Below, one piece after another: positions 15,245-24,922 of a stretch of 39,983 nt of DNA. The translations under genes were made by a program, and so were the position numbers. This DNA is from Dehalococcoidales bacterium (lineage in GTDB: Bacteria > Chloroflexota > Dehalococcoidia > Dehalococcoidales > RBG-16-60-22), in contig JAFGPF010000014.1 of NCBI GenBank assembly GCA_016926115.1, positions 1-39,983 of the forward strand, in the 5' to 3' direction. Every line of letters starts with the position of its first letter. The stretch's first letter is position 1. The notes under the pieces were generated by a model that saw only the letters and a list, made by a program, of their open reading frames with translations, searched no databases and had not been told where the DNA came from.

Positions 15245-16456
15245 ATGAGTGCGGCGGGTAAATCGCTTAACGGTAAAGATTTGAATCACCTGCTACAACG
15301 GGCCGTAGCCGAGATTATCATCGAAGAAGAGATGGTCAAGCTGCTGAAGTCCGGCAGGAAGCTGCGCCTCAAGGAAGGACTCGACCCCAGCGCGCCCGAT
15401 ATTCACCTGGGACACGTCGTCGGCTTGAGAAAGCTGCGCCAGTTCCAGGAACTCGGACACCAGGTCGTGCTTATCGTCGGCGACTGGACGGCGCAGATAG
15501 GTGACCCCAGCGGGGCGTCGGTAACACGCCCCATGCTCTCTGCGGAGGAAGTGAAAGCCAACGCCGAGACCTATATGAAGCAGTTTTTCAAGATTGTAGA
15601 TAAAGATAAGACCGAGGTAAGGTGGCAGAGTGAGTGGTTCGGCGAGTTCGACCTTGCCGATGTTATCCGCCTGACCAGCAAGTTTACCGTCGCCCAGTTC
15701 CTGGCGAGGGATGATTTCAGTAAAAGGTATAACGAGGGACGTCCCATCGCCATAACGGAGCTGCTCTATCCCCTCATGCAGGCTTACGACTCCGTGGCGA
15801 TACAGTCGGACGTCGAGTTCGGCGGCACCGACCAGAAGTTCAACTTTTTGGTCGGGAGGGAGCTTCAAGCAATGATGGGACAGCCCTCACAGCAGTGCTT
15901 CATGACACCCCTGCTGGTGGGGACGGACGGCGTCCAGAAGATGAGCAAAAGCCTGGGCAACTATATATGCGTCGACGAACCGCCGGAGGATATCTACGGC
16001 AAGACGATGTCCATCCGGGACGACTTTATACTTACCTATTTCGAACTGCTCACCGATGTCCCCGATGCAGAGCTTGCAGAAATGAAAAAGGAACTGGCTG
16101 GCGACGCCAATCCTATGGACCTGAAAAAACGGCTTGCCAGGGATATCGTGACCCAGCTTTACAATAGTAAAGCAGCCGACGAGGCGGAAAAGCACTTTGC
16201 CAGGGTCGTCCAGAAAAAGGAAGTGCCGGACGAAATGCCCGTTATCAAAGTAGCTGAAACCAATCCGGATATCCGGCGTTTGCTGGTTGATAACAAGCTG
16301 GCGGTCAGCATGAGTGAAGCCGTACGCCTGATTAAGCAGGGAGCGGTGAAGATAAACGGCGAAAAGCTGAACGGTTTTAATGCCCTGATTGAGAACGAGA
16401 GTATCATACAGGTAGGCAAACGCCTGTTTGTTAAAGCGATTATCAAAGAAACATAA
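15245..16456 (+). CDS. tyrS: Tyrosine--tRNA ligase
   Basis: A 403-residue class I aminoacyl-tRNA synthetase. The HIGH motif reads 'HLGH' (residues 54-57) within 'DPSAPDIHLGH', the Tyr/ATP site continues 'IVGDWTAQIGDPSG', and KMSKS is at about 232-236 in 'QKMSKSLGNYI'. A C-terminal S4 RNA-binding domain follows ('AVRLIKQGAVKINGEKL'). The 'DPSAPDIHLGH' form resembles the TyrZ-like branch of the family. It attaches tyrosine to tRNA-Tyr. It lies between ribF and the aminotransferase gene in one operon. No T-box leader is visible in front of it. Confidence 0.95.
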   Translation: MSAAGKSLNGKDLNHLLQRAVAEIIIEEEMVKLLKSGRKLRLKEGLDPSAPDIHLGHVVGLRKLRQFQELGHQVVLIVGDWTAQIGDPSGASVTRPMLSAEEVKANAETYMKQFFKIVDKDKTEVRWQSEWFGEFDLADVIRLTSKFTVAQFLARDDFSKRYNEGRPIAITELLYPLMQAYDSVAIQSDVEFGGTDQKFNFLVGRELQAMMGQPSQQCFMTPLLVGTDGVQKMSKSLGNYICVDEPPEDIYGKTMSIRDDFILTYFELLTDVPDAELAEMKKELAGDANPMDLKKRLARDIVTQLYNSKAADEAEKHFARVVQKKEVPDEMPVIKVAETNPDIRRLLVDNKLAVSMSEAVRLIKQGAVKINGEKLNGFNALIENESIIQVGKRLFVKAIIKET

Positions 16457-16475
16457 TAGACACAAGGAGACACAA

Positions 16476-17570
16476 ATGGCACAACTGCGAGTCCCCGGAC
16501 CGACCCCCTGCCCGCCCGACGTACTGGAGGCGATGGGCTGGCCCATGATTAACCATCGCGGGCCCGAGTACAAGAAAATGCATACGGAGGTTACCGAGGA
16601 ACTAAAACAGGTTTTCCAGACGAAGAATGACCTCTATATTCTTACCGGTTCCGGTACCGGCGGGCTGGAAGCCGCTGCAGTGAATACGCTCTCGCCGAGA
16701 GACAAGATACTCTCGGTGTCCATCGGCGTGTTTGGAGACCGCTGGGCGAACATCGCCAAGACTTTCGGCGCTGAAGTCGTTTCGCTCAATTTCGAGTGGG
16801 GTAAAGCTGCCGACCCCGATGCCGTTGCCAGGACCATCAAGGAAAATCCCGGTATCAAGGCGGTCTTCGTTACCCATAACGAGACCTCCACCGGCGTTAC
16901 CAATCCCCTCGAGGCTATCAGCAAAGTAGTCAAAGACGCCGGCAAGCTGCTCCTCGTCGATGCTATCAGCAGCCTGTCGTCGATAGACCTGCCGGTGGAC
17001 AAGTGGGGCTGTGACGTGGTCGTCACCGGTTCGCAGAAAGGCTGGATGGTGCCCCCGGGTCTGGCTATGGTAAGCGTCAGTACCGAGGCGTGGCAGGCAT
17101 ACGAAAAGGCTAAGATGCCGCGATTCTACTGGGACTTCGGCAAGGCTAAGAGTTATTATAACGATAAATCTGAGAACCCGTGGACACCGGCGGTATCGGT
17201 GGTCTTTGGCCTCTCGGTGGCCCTGAAAAAGATACTGAAAGACGGAATACAGAACGTCTTCGCCAGGCAGAAGCATATCGGCCAGATGACGCGGGATGGC
17301 GTCAAGGCGCTGGGACTCTCCATCTTCGCCGACGAAAAATATGCTTCGAATACGGTTACTGCCGTAGCTGTCCCGGAGGGAATGGACGTTAATCAACTGC
17401 GCCGGCTTATGCAGTCCGAGTACGATATCGTCCTGGCTGGCGGGCAACAGCATCTTGGTGGTAAAATATTCCGCATCGGACACCTGGGATTGGTAAGCGA
17501 GTCTGATATAAAGGAACTGCTGGCGGCGCTTAAGGAAGTCCTGCCGAAAGCCGGCTTTAAAGGAAAGTAA
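16476..17570 (+). CDS. Class V aminotransferase (serine/alanine--glyoxylate type)
   Basis: A 364-residue PLP enzyme of the AGXT/PucG-like group. It has 'GPTPCPPDVLEAM' near the start, the PLP phosphate region 'TGSGTGGLEAA' (58-68), 'THNETSTG' (133-140), Asp in 'VDAISS' and the Schiff-base lysine K188 in 'TGSQKGWMVPPGLA'. I chose ATG 16476, which has a CAAGGAGA site; an upstream in-frame start exists but has no such site. It lies 12 bases before serA, so it probably supplies the phosphoserine or serine transamination step in place of canonical SerC, as in other anaerobes with this gene pair. Glyoxylate transamination is the alternative. Confidence 0.88.
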   Translation: MAQLRVPGPTPCPPDVLEAMGWPMINHRGPEYKKMHTEVTEELKQVFQTKNDLYILTGSGTGGLEAAAVNTLSPRDKILSVSIGVFGDRWANIAKTFGAEVVSLNFEWGKAADPDAVARTIKENPGIKAVFVTHNETSTGVTNPLEAISKVVKDAGKLLLVDAISSLSSIDLPVDKWGCDVVVTGSQKGWMVPPGLAMVSVSTEAWQAYEKAKMPRFYWDFGKAKSYYNDKSENPWTPAVSVVFGLSVALKKILKDGIQNVFARQKHIGQMTRDGVKALGLSIFADEKYASNTVTAVAVPEGMDVNQLRRLMQSEYDIVLAGGQQHLGGKIFRIGHLGLVSESDIKELLAALKEVLPKAGFKGK

Positions 17571-17582
17571 TAAGGGATATAT

Positions 17583-19175
17583 ATGGCGGACAAACGTAAA
17601 AAGGTACTGATTACCGACCAGATTTCGGAAGAGGGTATAAAAAACCTGCGTAAAGAGGCGCAGGTGGATATCAAGGTGGGGCTCAAGCCGAAGGAAATCG
17701 TTGATATCATCGGCGACTACGAGGCACTGATGGTGCGCAGCCAGACGATGGTCACCGCCGATATTATTGAGGCGGGTAAGAAATTGCAGGTTGTCGCCCG
17801 TGCCGGAGTCGGCATCGATAACGTGGATATCGAGGCGGCGACGCGTTACGGCGTGGTGGTGGTGAACGCCCCTACCGGCAACACGGTGTCCGCCGCCGAG
17901 CACGCCATCGCCCTGTTGCTGGCGTCGGCGCGAAATATCCCCCAGGCCAATGCGGTACTGAATACCGGCGTATGGCGCCGCAGCGATTTCATGGGAACGG
18001 AGTTGAGGGGCAAGACACTGGGGATAATCGGGCTGGGCAATGTCGGCACGGAAGTTGCCAAGCGGGCGCAGGGGTTCGAGATGAGGCTCATCGGCAGCGA
18101 CCCTCTGGTGTCCGAGGAATACGCCCAGAAAATCCAGGTGGAGCTCGTCGACCTTGATCGACTATTTAAAGAATCGGACTTCGTTACCCTGCACCTGCCG
18201 TTGACTCCCCAGACCAGGGGTATAATAGGTGCTAAAGAGCTTGCCATGTTCAAACCTACGGCACGGATTATCAACTGCGCGCGGGGTGGCCTCATCGACG
18301 AAGCGGCGCTGGTCGGGGCGATAAAAAATAAGAAATTAGCCGGAGCGGCTATCGACGTCTTCGAGAAGGAGCCCATAACCGAAAGCATACTCTTCGGCGT
18401 GGATAATATCATCGTCACGCCTCACCTGGGCGCATCTACCACCGAGGCGCAGGTACTCGCCGCCCGTGACGTCGCCGAGCAGATAATCGATGTTTTCCGG
18501 GGACTGCCGGCGCGCTCGGCTATCAACGTTCCTTACATACCATCGGAAACGATGACAGTGCTGGCGCCTTATATGAAGCTGGCATCGACCCTGTGCAAGC
18601 TCGTTTACAGCCTTGCCGAAGGGCAGGCTAAGAATATACGCATCAGATACGAAGGCGATATCGCCAATTACGATACTAATGCCCTCAAGGCGGCGGTCGT
18701 CGGCGGTCTGCTCGAAGGTATCGCCGAAGAACGTGTCAATATCGTTAACTGCAATCTCATCGCCGCCAAGCGCGGTCTGACCGTCATCGAAGAAAAGGAG
18801 GCTGCCTGCGAGAATTATGCCAGCCTGCTCACCGTGGAGATTAATACCAGTATGGGTATATGCGCTGTTGCCGGAACGGTAATGCACGACGAATCGCATA
18901 TCGTGCGCGTTAACGAGTACTGGCTGGATATCGTGCCCGTACCCGGTTCGTACTTCCTCTTCAGCGACCACCTCGACCGCCCCGGATTCATCGGGGCGAT
19001 TGGTAAGATTACCGGCGACGCCGATATCAATATCAGTTCCATGCACCTGGGCCGACTCAAGCCGAGGGGGCAGGCTTTGCTCGTCCTGACCATGGACGAA
19101 CCCCTGCCGGAGAAGCAGCAGCAGCAAATCCTGGCGATACCGGACGTGTATACCGTAAAGCTGGTGGCGCTTTAG
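17583..19175 (+). CDS. serA: D-3-phosphoglycerate dehydrogenase
   Basis: A 530-residue long-form SerA with three domain types. The NAD-binding core has 'GIIGLGNVG' (147-155), catalytic Arg in 'NCARGGLIDEAAL', Glu in 'DVFEKEPI' and His in 'TPHLGAST'. It is followed by an intervening ASB domain (about 320-450) and a C-terminal ACT domain ('RPGFIGAIGKITGDADINISSMHLGR') that usually binds serine for feedback control. It oxidises 3-phosphoglycerate to 3-phosphohydroxypyruvate, the first step of serine synthesis. The aminotransferase encoded just upstream should act next. No serB is visible in the window. Confidence 0.96.
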   Translation: MADKRKKVLITDQISEEGIKNLRKEAQVDIKVGLKPKEIVDIIGDYEALMVRSQTMVTADIIEAGKKLQVVARAGVGIDNVDIEAATRYGVVVVNAPTGNTVSAAEHAIALLLASARNIPQANAVLNTGVWRRSDFMGTELRGKTLGIIGLGNVGTEVAKRAQGFEMRLIGSDPLVSEEYAQKIQVELVDLDRLFKESDFVTLHLPLTPQTRGIIGAKELAMFKPTARIINCARGGLIDEAALVGAIKNKKLAGAAIDVFEKEPITESILFGVDNIIVTPHLGASTTEAQVLAARDVAEQIIDVFRGLPARSAINVPYIPSETMTVLAPYMKLASTLCKLVYSLAEGQAKNIRIRYEGDIANYDTNALKAAVVGGLLEGIAEERVNIVNCNLIAAKRGLTVIEEKEAACENYASLLTVEINTSMGICAVAGTVMHDESHIVRVNEYWLDIVPVPGSYFLFSDHLDRPGFIGAIGKITGDADINISSMHLGRLKPRGQALLVLTMDEPLPEKQQQQILAIPDVYTVKLVAL

Positions 19176-19207
19176 TTCTGTGGCATTGATATTACATTTA
19201 TTATCAC

Positions 19208-19256
19208 ACATTATGTAATGTATCCGATTGACTTGACCTACCGGCGGTGTTATCAT
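19208..19256 (+). promoter_or_regulatory. Promoter and adjacent dyad for the udg-rnj-ftsK operon
   Basis: TTGACT (19228-19233), a 17-bp spacer and TATCAT (19251-19256), preceded by TGT (extended -10). Immediately upstream is an inverted repeat ACATTA-tg-TAATGT (19208-19221), placed where an activator or repressor could act. The predicted transcript start is near 19263, giving a leader of about 34 nt. Confidence 0.7.
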
Positions 19257-19296
19257 ACCTCAGAGAGCAAGGCATTCTTACGAATAAGGTAGAGCG

Positions 19297-19899
19297 ATGA
19301 CGCCTCTTAGCGAGCTTTACGAACAGATATCACTCTGTCAGAAATGCGACATAGCTAAATCGCGCACGAAGGTGGTACCCGGCGAAGGGGCTGAGGACGC
19401 GGATATCATGTTCATCGGTGAGGCGCCCGGATGGCACGAAGACCAGCAGGGACGCCCTTTTGTGGGACCTGCCGGACAGTTTCTGGATAAATTGCTGGCT
19501 TCCATTAATCTCAATAGGCAGCAGGTATATATCGCCAATGTAATCAAGTGCCGTCCCACCAATAACCGCGACCCATTGCCCACGGAGATGCAGAACTGCC
19601 GTCCCTGGTTGAACCGTCAAATTGAAATCATCAAGCCCAAAATGATTGTCACGCTGGGACGCTACTCCATGGCGATGTACTTCCCGGGCAAGAGTATCAG
19701 CAAGATTCACGGCACGGCTCAGAAGCATGATGATGTTATTTACTACGCCATGTACCATCCGGCGGCGGCGTTGCACCAGCAAAGCCTCAAGCAGGCAATC
19801 GAAGCCGATATGTTGAAAATACCGAAAATCCTGGCAGAAGCTACCAGTGTTCAGGAAACCCGACCGGAACCGCAGCAGTTGAGTATGTTCGAGGAATGA
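19297..19899 (+). CDS. Uracil-DNA glycosylase, iron-sulfur family (type 4/5)
   Basis: A 200-residue family 4-like UDG. Four cysteines, C14 and C17 ('CQKC') plus C85 and C101, fit the 4Fe-4S ligand set. The catalytic motif A is '[21 protein letters not shown]' (starting at residue 41), and the second DNA-contact motif is 'HPAAALHQ'. It removes uracil from DNA produced by cytosine deamination. It ends 4 bases before RNase J, so it is translated from the same message. The N-terminal glutamine-rich and acidic tail typical of longer versions is limited to '[12 protein letters not shown]'-like residues at the C terminus. Confidence 0.93.
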   Translation: MTPLSELYEQISLCQKCDIAKSRTKVVPGEGAEDADIMFIGEAPGWHEDQQGRPFVGPAGQFLDKLLASINLNRQQVYIANVIKCRPTNNRDPLPTEMQNCRPWLNRQIEIIKPKMIVTLGRYSMAMYFPGKSISKIHGTAQKHDDVIYYAMYHPAAALHQQSLKQAIEADMLKIPKILAEATSVQETRPEPQQLSMFEE

Positions 19900-19903
19900 T
19901 TAT

Positions 19904-21565
19904 ATGTCGAAGCCTAAATTAAAGCTGATACCACTCGGCGGACTGGGTGAAATCGGCAAGAATATGATGGTGCTGGAGTACGAAGACGACATCATCATTA
20001 TCGATGCCGGACTTATGTTCCCCGAGGAAGAAATGCTGGGTATCGACCTGGTTATTCCCGACCTCAGCTACGTGGTGGAAAGAAAAGACAAGGTAAGGGG
20101 CATCGTCATCACCCACGGGCATGAAGACCACATCGGCGCCCTGCCCTATCTGCTCCCCCAACTGGATAACGTCCCCCTGTATTCCACCAAACTCACCAAC
20201 GGACTTATTCGCGTCAAGCTGAAGGAAAGAAGGACGCGCCAGGGAGTCAATCTTAAAATCCTGGAGACCGGCAAGGAAATCAGCCTCGGTAAATTTAAAA
20301 TTGAGTTGTTCCCCGTATGCCACAGCATCCCCGATGCCGCCGGAATCATCGTGCGCACGCCGGTGGGAGTTATCATTCACAGCGGCGATTTTAAAATAGA
20401 CTATACTCCGGTAAGCGGCAAAGGCACCGACCTTTCGCGGCTGGCGACACTGGGCGCCCAGGGGGTACTGCTGCTGCTTTCCGATTCCACCTACGCCGAG
20501 CTTCCCGGCTACACGCCTTCCGAACGGATTGTCGGAGAGTCGTTGGAACATGTTATCGCCAATGCCCCGGGGAGGGTAATTGTCACCACTTTCTCCTCGC
20601 TGATATCGCGCGTGCAGCAGGTCATCGATGCCGCTGCCAAGCACGACCGGCGTGTCTTCGTAGTGGGACGCAGCATGTCGGATACGGTGCGCATCGCCCT
20701 GGAACTGGGCTATCTTAACGCCCCGGAAGGCTTGCTGGGCAGAATCGACGAGGTTAAGGGGTTGCCCCCGGAAAAGATAGTCCTGGTGACCACCGGCAGC
20801 CAGGGGGAGCCGACCTCCGCTCTGGTGCGCATGGCTAACCGGGACCATCGCCATGTGCATATACAGCATGGCGATACCATCGTGCTTTCGGCGACGCCCG
20901 TCCCCGGCAATGAATCGCTGGTAAACCGTACTGTGGATAGTATTTTCAAGCAGGGCGCCCGCGTCCTGTACGATAAGCTGGGACAGGTGCACGTTCACGG
21001 TCACGCCAGCCAGGAAGAACTGAAACTCATCCTGAGCCTGGTCAAGCCCAAGTTCTTCATGCCCATCCACGGCGAGTACCGCCATCTCAGCCTGCACGCG
21101 CAACTGGCGGAGTCGGTGGGAATCTCGCCGGATAATATCTTCGTCCTGGAAGACGGCGATGTCCTGGAACTCACCGCCAGCAATGCTAAGGTTAACGGGA
21201 AGGTGGGCTCCGGGCATGTTTATGTCGATGGTTTGAGCGTCGGCGATATCGGCGGGGTCGTCCTGCGCACCCGCCGTATGCTTTCCCGGGATGGTATCGT
21301 CGTGGTAATTATTGCCGTCAACCGGCAGTCCGGTAAGCTCGTGGGCAGACCGGACATCGTTACCCGTGGATTCGTCGATACTCGTGAGTTCAAGGATATG
21401 ATGGACGAGAGCCGCGAACTGCTGGCAAAGACGCTGGACCACAGCGGCGGGCGGGTCGCCGAGTGGAGTTTTATAAACACCAAGGTCAAGGACACCCTGG
21501 ATAAATTTTATTACCAGCGTACCAAGCGCCGCCCCATGATACTTCCCTTCATGGTGAAAGTATAA
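19904..21565 (+). CDS. rnj: Ribonuclease J
   Basis: A 553-residue RNase J of normal length. The metallo-beta-lactamase core has 'THGHEDHIGALPYLL' (about residues 70-84), 'VCHSIPDAAGI' and 'HSGDFKID'. The beta-CASP insertion carries 'SDSTYAELPGYTPSE' and 'TTGSQGEPTSAL'. The C-terminal region contains 'HVHGHASQEELKL' and 'FMPIHGEYRHL'. It performs 5'-3' exonucleolytic and endonucleolytic RNA decay and rRNA maturation in the cytoplasm. It sits between the uracil-DNA glycosylase (4-base gap) and ftsK (30-base gap). It is named rnj rather than rnjA or rnjB because paralogy cannot be judged from one locus. Confidence 0.95.
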   Translation: MSKPKLKLIPLGGLGEIGKNMMVLEYEDDIIIIDAGLMFPEEEMLGIDLVIPDLSYVVERKDKVRGIVITHGHEDHIGALPYLLPQLDNVPLYSTKLTNGLIRVKLKERRTRQGVNLKILETGKEISLGKFKIELFPVCHSIPDAAGIIVRTPVGVIIHSGDFKIDYTPVSGKGTDLSRLATLGAQGVLLLLSDSTYAELPGYTPSERIVGESLEHVIANAPGRVIVTTFSSLISRVQQVIDAAAKHDRRVFVVGRSMSDTVRIALELGYLNAPEGLLGRIDEVKGLPPEKIVLVTTGSQGEPTSALVRMANRDHRHVHIQHGDTIVLSATPVPGNESLVNRTVDSIFKQGARVLYDKLGQVHVHGHASQEELKLILSLVKPKFFMPIHGEYRHLSLHAQLAESVGISPDNIFVLEDGDVLELTASNAKVNGKVGSGHVYVDGLSVGDIGGVVLRTRRMLSRDGIVVVIIAVNRQSGKLVGRPDIVTRGFVDTREFKDMMDESRELLAKTLDHSGGRVAEWSFINTKVKDTLDKFYYQRTKRRPMILPFMVKV

Positions 21566-21595
21566 AACCGGGTTTACCGTGTTTGCAGGAGTCAA

Positions 21596-23992
21596 ATGGC
21601 TAAAAAGAGAGTACCCGTAAATAAAAAACCAGCGGCGAAGAAGAAGCCCGGTAAGCAGTCTTCACAGTCGACTCTGGGGCAGTTCCTGCGCTTCCTGGCG
21701 AGGTCCCCGATGCGGCAGCTCATCATGACAGTGGTCATCGTGGTGCTGCTGTTCGTTTTCCGGCAAAGCCTGGTGGACTTCTTCGAGACCCTCCGCGAAC
21801 TTTTCGGCTGGGGTCTGTTATTCATCTTTGCTGCTATTGTCACCGTCATCACGATGATATGGCGGCGGAGTGCGGGTACACTTTTCCGCCACTGGAACCG
21901 CTGGCTGGGCGGCATTGCCTTTGTCCTGGCGGTCTGGGGAATCATGTCAGCTATTGACAGTCCCAGTGTGAACATGCCCAGAGGTCTGGGAGGCAGCTTC
22001 GGACGTGAAATTATAGATTACACAAATAATGTCTTTTACTGGTATCTGCGTATATTTATCCTGATAATCATCGGTATTATTCTGGTAGCCCCCAGACAGA
22101 GCTGGGCAGCCGTAACGAGGTTCTTCGCTTGGGTGGGCAGGCAATTCGAAAGGCAGACGGCGCCGCCGCGCCGCGCCAGGCCCGGGGAAACACAGCCGGC
22201 GCACCGTGTCCTCCGTCCGAAGACCCCTATCGAGAGCAAGCCGCCCCTGCCGAAGGTAATGGAGGAACCGGTGATACCGCCGGAGGTGGTGTCCTCCCGC
22301 AAGCGGCTGGAGGAACTGGCGAATAAGGCAGCGGCGTTGAAACCCGGCGCCGATAAGATTACGGAACCCAAGACTACTGAAGCCAAACCTTCTGCCGAAG
22401 CAGAACCGTCGCCCAGGCAGGAACTCCGGCAGGTAGCCGAAGATGTCTGGAAAAAGTACGGGCAATCTGGTGGACTGGAAGTCGTCGATGGCTGGAGCCT
22501 GCCGCCGGTGGACATACTCGATACGGCTCCCGAGGTGCAGTTCAGCCAGGACCAGAACGTACAACGGGCTAAACTCATCGAGGAAACGCTGGCGAGTTAT
22601 AGCGTCGAAGCCAAGGTGGTGCAGATAAACGCCGGTCCCACGGTTACCCAGTTCGGCGTGGAGCCCGGCTGGGACAGGAAATACAGGGAAGTCAAGGAAA
22701 GAGATAAAGACGGCAATATACAGATACGTCTGGAAGAAATATCCAAGAAAAGGGTAAAGGTGGAGAGGATAAGCTCGCTTGCCAACGACATGGCGCTGGC
22801 TCTGGCGGCGCCCACCATAAGAATCGAGGCCCCCGTACCGGGAAAGTCATTCATCGGTATTGAGGTACCCAATATGATTTCGGACATGGTAAGCCTGCGC
22901 GGCGTGGTGGAGACCAGTGTCTTCCAGAAACTTCATACCAAGTCCAAGATGACGCTGGCTCTCGGTAAGGGGGCTGGAGGGGAGGCAATCGCCGGCGACC
23001 TCACCAAGATGCCCCATTTACTCATTGCTGGCGCCACGGGCAGCGGCAAGACGGTGTGTCTGAATACCATTATCTGCTGCCTGCTGATGCATAATACGCC
23101 GAACGACGTGCGTTTCATTCTCGTCGACCCCAAGAGGGTCGAGTTGACACAATATAACAGCATACCGCATCTGGCGACGCCGGTCATCGTGGACACTAAC
23201 AAAGCCATCGGAGCCCTGCGATGGCTCCTGCAGGAAATGGACCAGCGTTACCAGAAGCTGGCGGCATCGGGCTCCAGGCATATCGAGGGCTATAATAAAG
23301 ATAAAACGGGCATTGATAAACTGCCCTACTTAGTTTTGCTTATCGACGAATTGGCTGACCTGATGATGGCGGGATTCGACGAGGTGGAAAGCAGTCTTTG
23401 CCGCTTGGCCCAGCTGGCGCGCGCGACCGGCATTCATCTGGTCGTGGCGACACAGCGTCCCTCGGTAGACGTAGTCACCGGTCTCATCAAGGCCAACTTC
23501 CCCACCCGCATCAGCTTCGCCGTTACCTCGCAGGTGGACTCGCGTACTATCCTCGACAGCGCCGGTGCCGAGAAACTCCTCGGAGCGGGTGATATGCTTT
23601 ACATGCCTACCGAAGCCGCCAAGCCCCGGCGTCTACAGGGCTGTTTCCTGTCCGATGCCGAGATAGACCGCCTCGTGTACTTCTGGGCGAGCCAGCAGAA
23701 GGAAGAACCGGACAGGCTGAAGATGGAAACGCTTATGGCCACTGCCCCGATGGGCACCATCGGTGGCCACCCCCGCGACCCGCTGCTGGAACAGGCGAAA
23801 GAACTGGCCAGGCAGCATGACAATATCTCGACATCATTCCTGCAACGCAGGTTGCATATCGGCTACCCGCGCGCAGCGCGCCTCATGGAGCAATTGCAGG
23901 CCGTCCTGCAACAGGAACAGGAAAAAGAACAGGAGCAGGAACCCGTTGAAGAGAATGATATCGCCGAAGAAGACGATGACATACTGGAATAA
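21596..23992 (+). CDS. ftsK: DNA translocase FtsK/SpoIIIE
   Basis: A 798-residue translocase. A basic N terminus is followed by about four transmembrane helices (about 40-170), a proline/charged linker (about 180-290), then the RecA-like motor with Walker A 'GATGSGKT' (about 478-485) and Walker B 'LVLLIDELADLM' (about 580). The C-terminal gamma winged helix 'DNISTSFLQRRLHIGYPRAARLMEQL' reads polar DNA guide sequences. An acidic Glu/Gln-rich tail ends the protein. It pumps chromosomal DNA through the division septum and helps resolve dimers. It is downstream of RNase J and upstream of a stress-protein gene on the same strand. Confidence 0.96.
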   Translation: MAKKRVPVNKKPAAKKKPGKQSSQSTLGQFLRFLARSPMRQLIMTVVIVVLLFVFRQSLVDFFETLRELFGWGLLFIFAAIVTVITMIWRRSAGTLFRHWNRWLGGIAFVLAVWGIMSAIDSPSVNMPRGLGGSFGREIIDYTNNVFYWYLRIFILIIIGIILVAPRQSWAAVTRFFAWVGRQFERQTAPPRRARPGETQPAHRVLRPKTPIESKPPLPKVMEEPVIPPEVVSSRKRLEELANKAAALKPGADKITEPKTTEAKPSAEAEPSPRQELRQVAEDVWKKYGQSGGLEVVDGWSLPPVDILDTAPEVQFSQDQNVQRAKLIEETLASYSVEAKVVQINAGPTVTQFGVEPGWDRKYREVKERDKDGNIQIRLEEISKKRVKVERISSLANDMALALAAPTIRIEAPVPGKSFIGIEVPNMISDMVSLRGVVETSVFQKLHTKSKMTLALGKGAGGEAIAGDLTKMPHLLIAGATGSGKTVCLNTIICCLLMHNTPNDVRFILVDPKRVELTQYNSIPHLATPVIVDTNKAIGALRWLLQEMDQRYQKLAASGSRHIEGYNKDKTGIDKLPYLVLLIDELADLMMAGFDEVESSLCRLAQLARATGIHLVVATQRPSVDVVTGLIKANFPTRISFAVTSQVDSRTILDSAGAEKLLGAGDMLYMPTEAAKPRRLQGCFLSDAEIDRLVYFWASQQKEEPDRLKMETLMATAPMGTIGGHPRDPLLEQAKELARQHDNISTSFLQRRLHIGYPRAARLMEQLQAVLQQEQEKEQEQEPVEENDIAEEDDDILE

Positions 23993-24016
23993 TCCTCGAT
24001 AACAGGGAGGTGTTAC

Positions 24017-24922
24017 GTGTATAACAGGATAATGGTACCGCTGGATGGGTCTGAACTGGCAGAAGTAACTCTCTGGTACGCCGCGAGGCTGACCGGAAGA
24101 CTTAAAGCTGCTCTTACTCTGGTCTATGTATCACCTCAAGACGAATTGGCGTCTCCTCACATGCACGAATGTTATCTTAAAGACGTCGTCGCCAGGGTGA
24201 AAAAAGATGCCGATAAAGCCGCTAAAGAGACCGGGGGAAAAAATATCACAGTCGATTTTAAAATGTTAAGGGGCGACCCCGCCGAGGAAATTGTTGATTA
24301 CGCCGATAAGGCAAAAATCGACCTCATCATATTATCGACGCAGGGAAAGTCCGGAATCAAACGCTGGCCTCTGGGGAATGTTGCTAACAAGGTTGTCGGC
24401 GCTACTAGAAAGCAGGTACTCCTCATCCGGGCTAAAGGAGCCAAGACAGATGTTTATAAGGGTTCTCTGAAAAAGGTGCTCGTGCCGGTAGACGGCTCCA
24501 AACAGAGCGAGTCGATACTCAGGTATATTACCCACCTTGCCAAGGCACTCGACCTGGATATTACCCTGCAACACGTTTGGGTTCAGGGGGTACCCACCTA
24601 TTTTACACGGGAAGGGATAAAAAGAGGAGAAAAAGAGAAAAAGCAGGCGAAAAATTATATTCTCAGGCTGGAATCAAGGATGAAGAGCAAGGGTGTCCGC
24701 ACCGAAGTTGTCTTTGGTGATACTATGCAGGGCAGCGAAGCCGAGGAAATCATCAAGCTGGCGGAGGAAGGGAAATACAGCATGGTAGCCATGGCTACCC
24801 ACGGCTGGTCCGCGGTGGAACGCTGGATATTCGGCAGCACTACCAACAAGGTCCTGAACGAAGGCAGTACTCCCCTGTTACTTGCCAGGCCTATTAAATC
24901 AAGGAAAAAGGCAAGTTCATAA
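24017..24922 (+). CDS. Universal stress protein, tandem UspA domains
   Basis: A 301-residue protein with two UspA domains. Domain 1 (about 1-140) starts 'YNRIMVPLDGSELAEVTLWYAARL' and has an ATP-loop pattern 'STQGKSGIKRWPLGNVANKV'. Domain 2 (about 155-295) starts 'KKVLVPVDGSKQSESILRYI' and has 'ATHGWSAVERWIFGSTTNKV'. The G-x2-G-x9-G pattern supports nucleotide binding; domain 1 has Asn where Ser is usual. It starts at GTG (24017) with a GGGAGG site. The gene follows ftsK by 24 bases, so read-through from that operon is likely. Its stop overlaps the convergent PAP2-like gene by 6 bases. Confidence 0.9.
   Translation: MYNRIMVPLDGSELAEVTLWYAARLTGRLKAALTLVYVSPQDELASPHMHECYLKDVVARVKKDADKAAKETGGKNITVDFKMLRGDPAEEIVDYADKAKIDLIILSTQGKSGIKRWPLGNVANKVVGATRKQVLLIRAKGAKTDVYKGSLKKVLVPVDGSKQSESILRYITHLAKALDLDITLQHVWVQGVPTYFTREGIKRGEKEKKQAKNYILRLESRMKSKGVRTEVVFGDTMQGSEAEEIIKLAEEGKYSMVAMATHGWSAVERWIFGSTTNKVLNEGSTPLLLARPIKSRKKASS

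Noticed and set aside
16602..17903. A 433-codon minus-strand frame spanning the aminotransferase and serA
   Set aside because: It crosses two real genes and their junction, and shows no protein family features; it arises from codon bias on the coding strand.
19919..21595. A 558-codon open frame on the minus strand across RNase J
   Set aside because: It mirrors the RNase J gene codon for codon, has no recognisable domain and no ribosome site; the plus strand is conserved.
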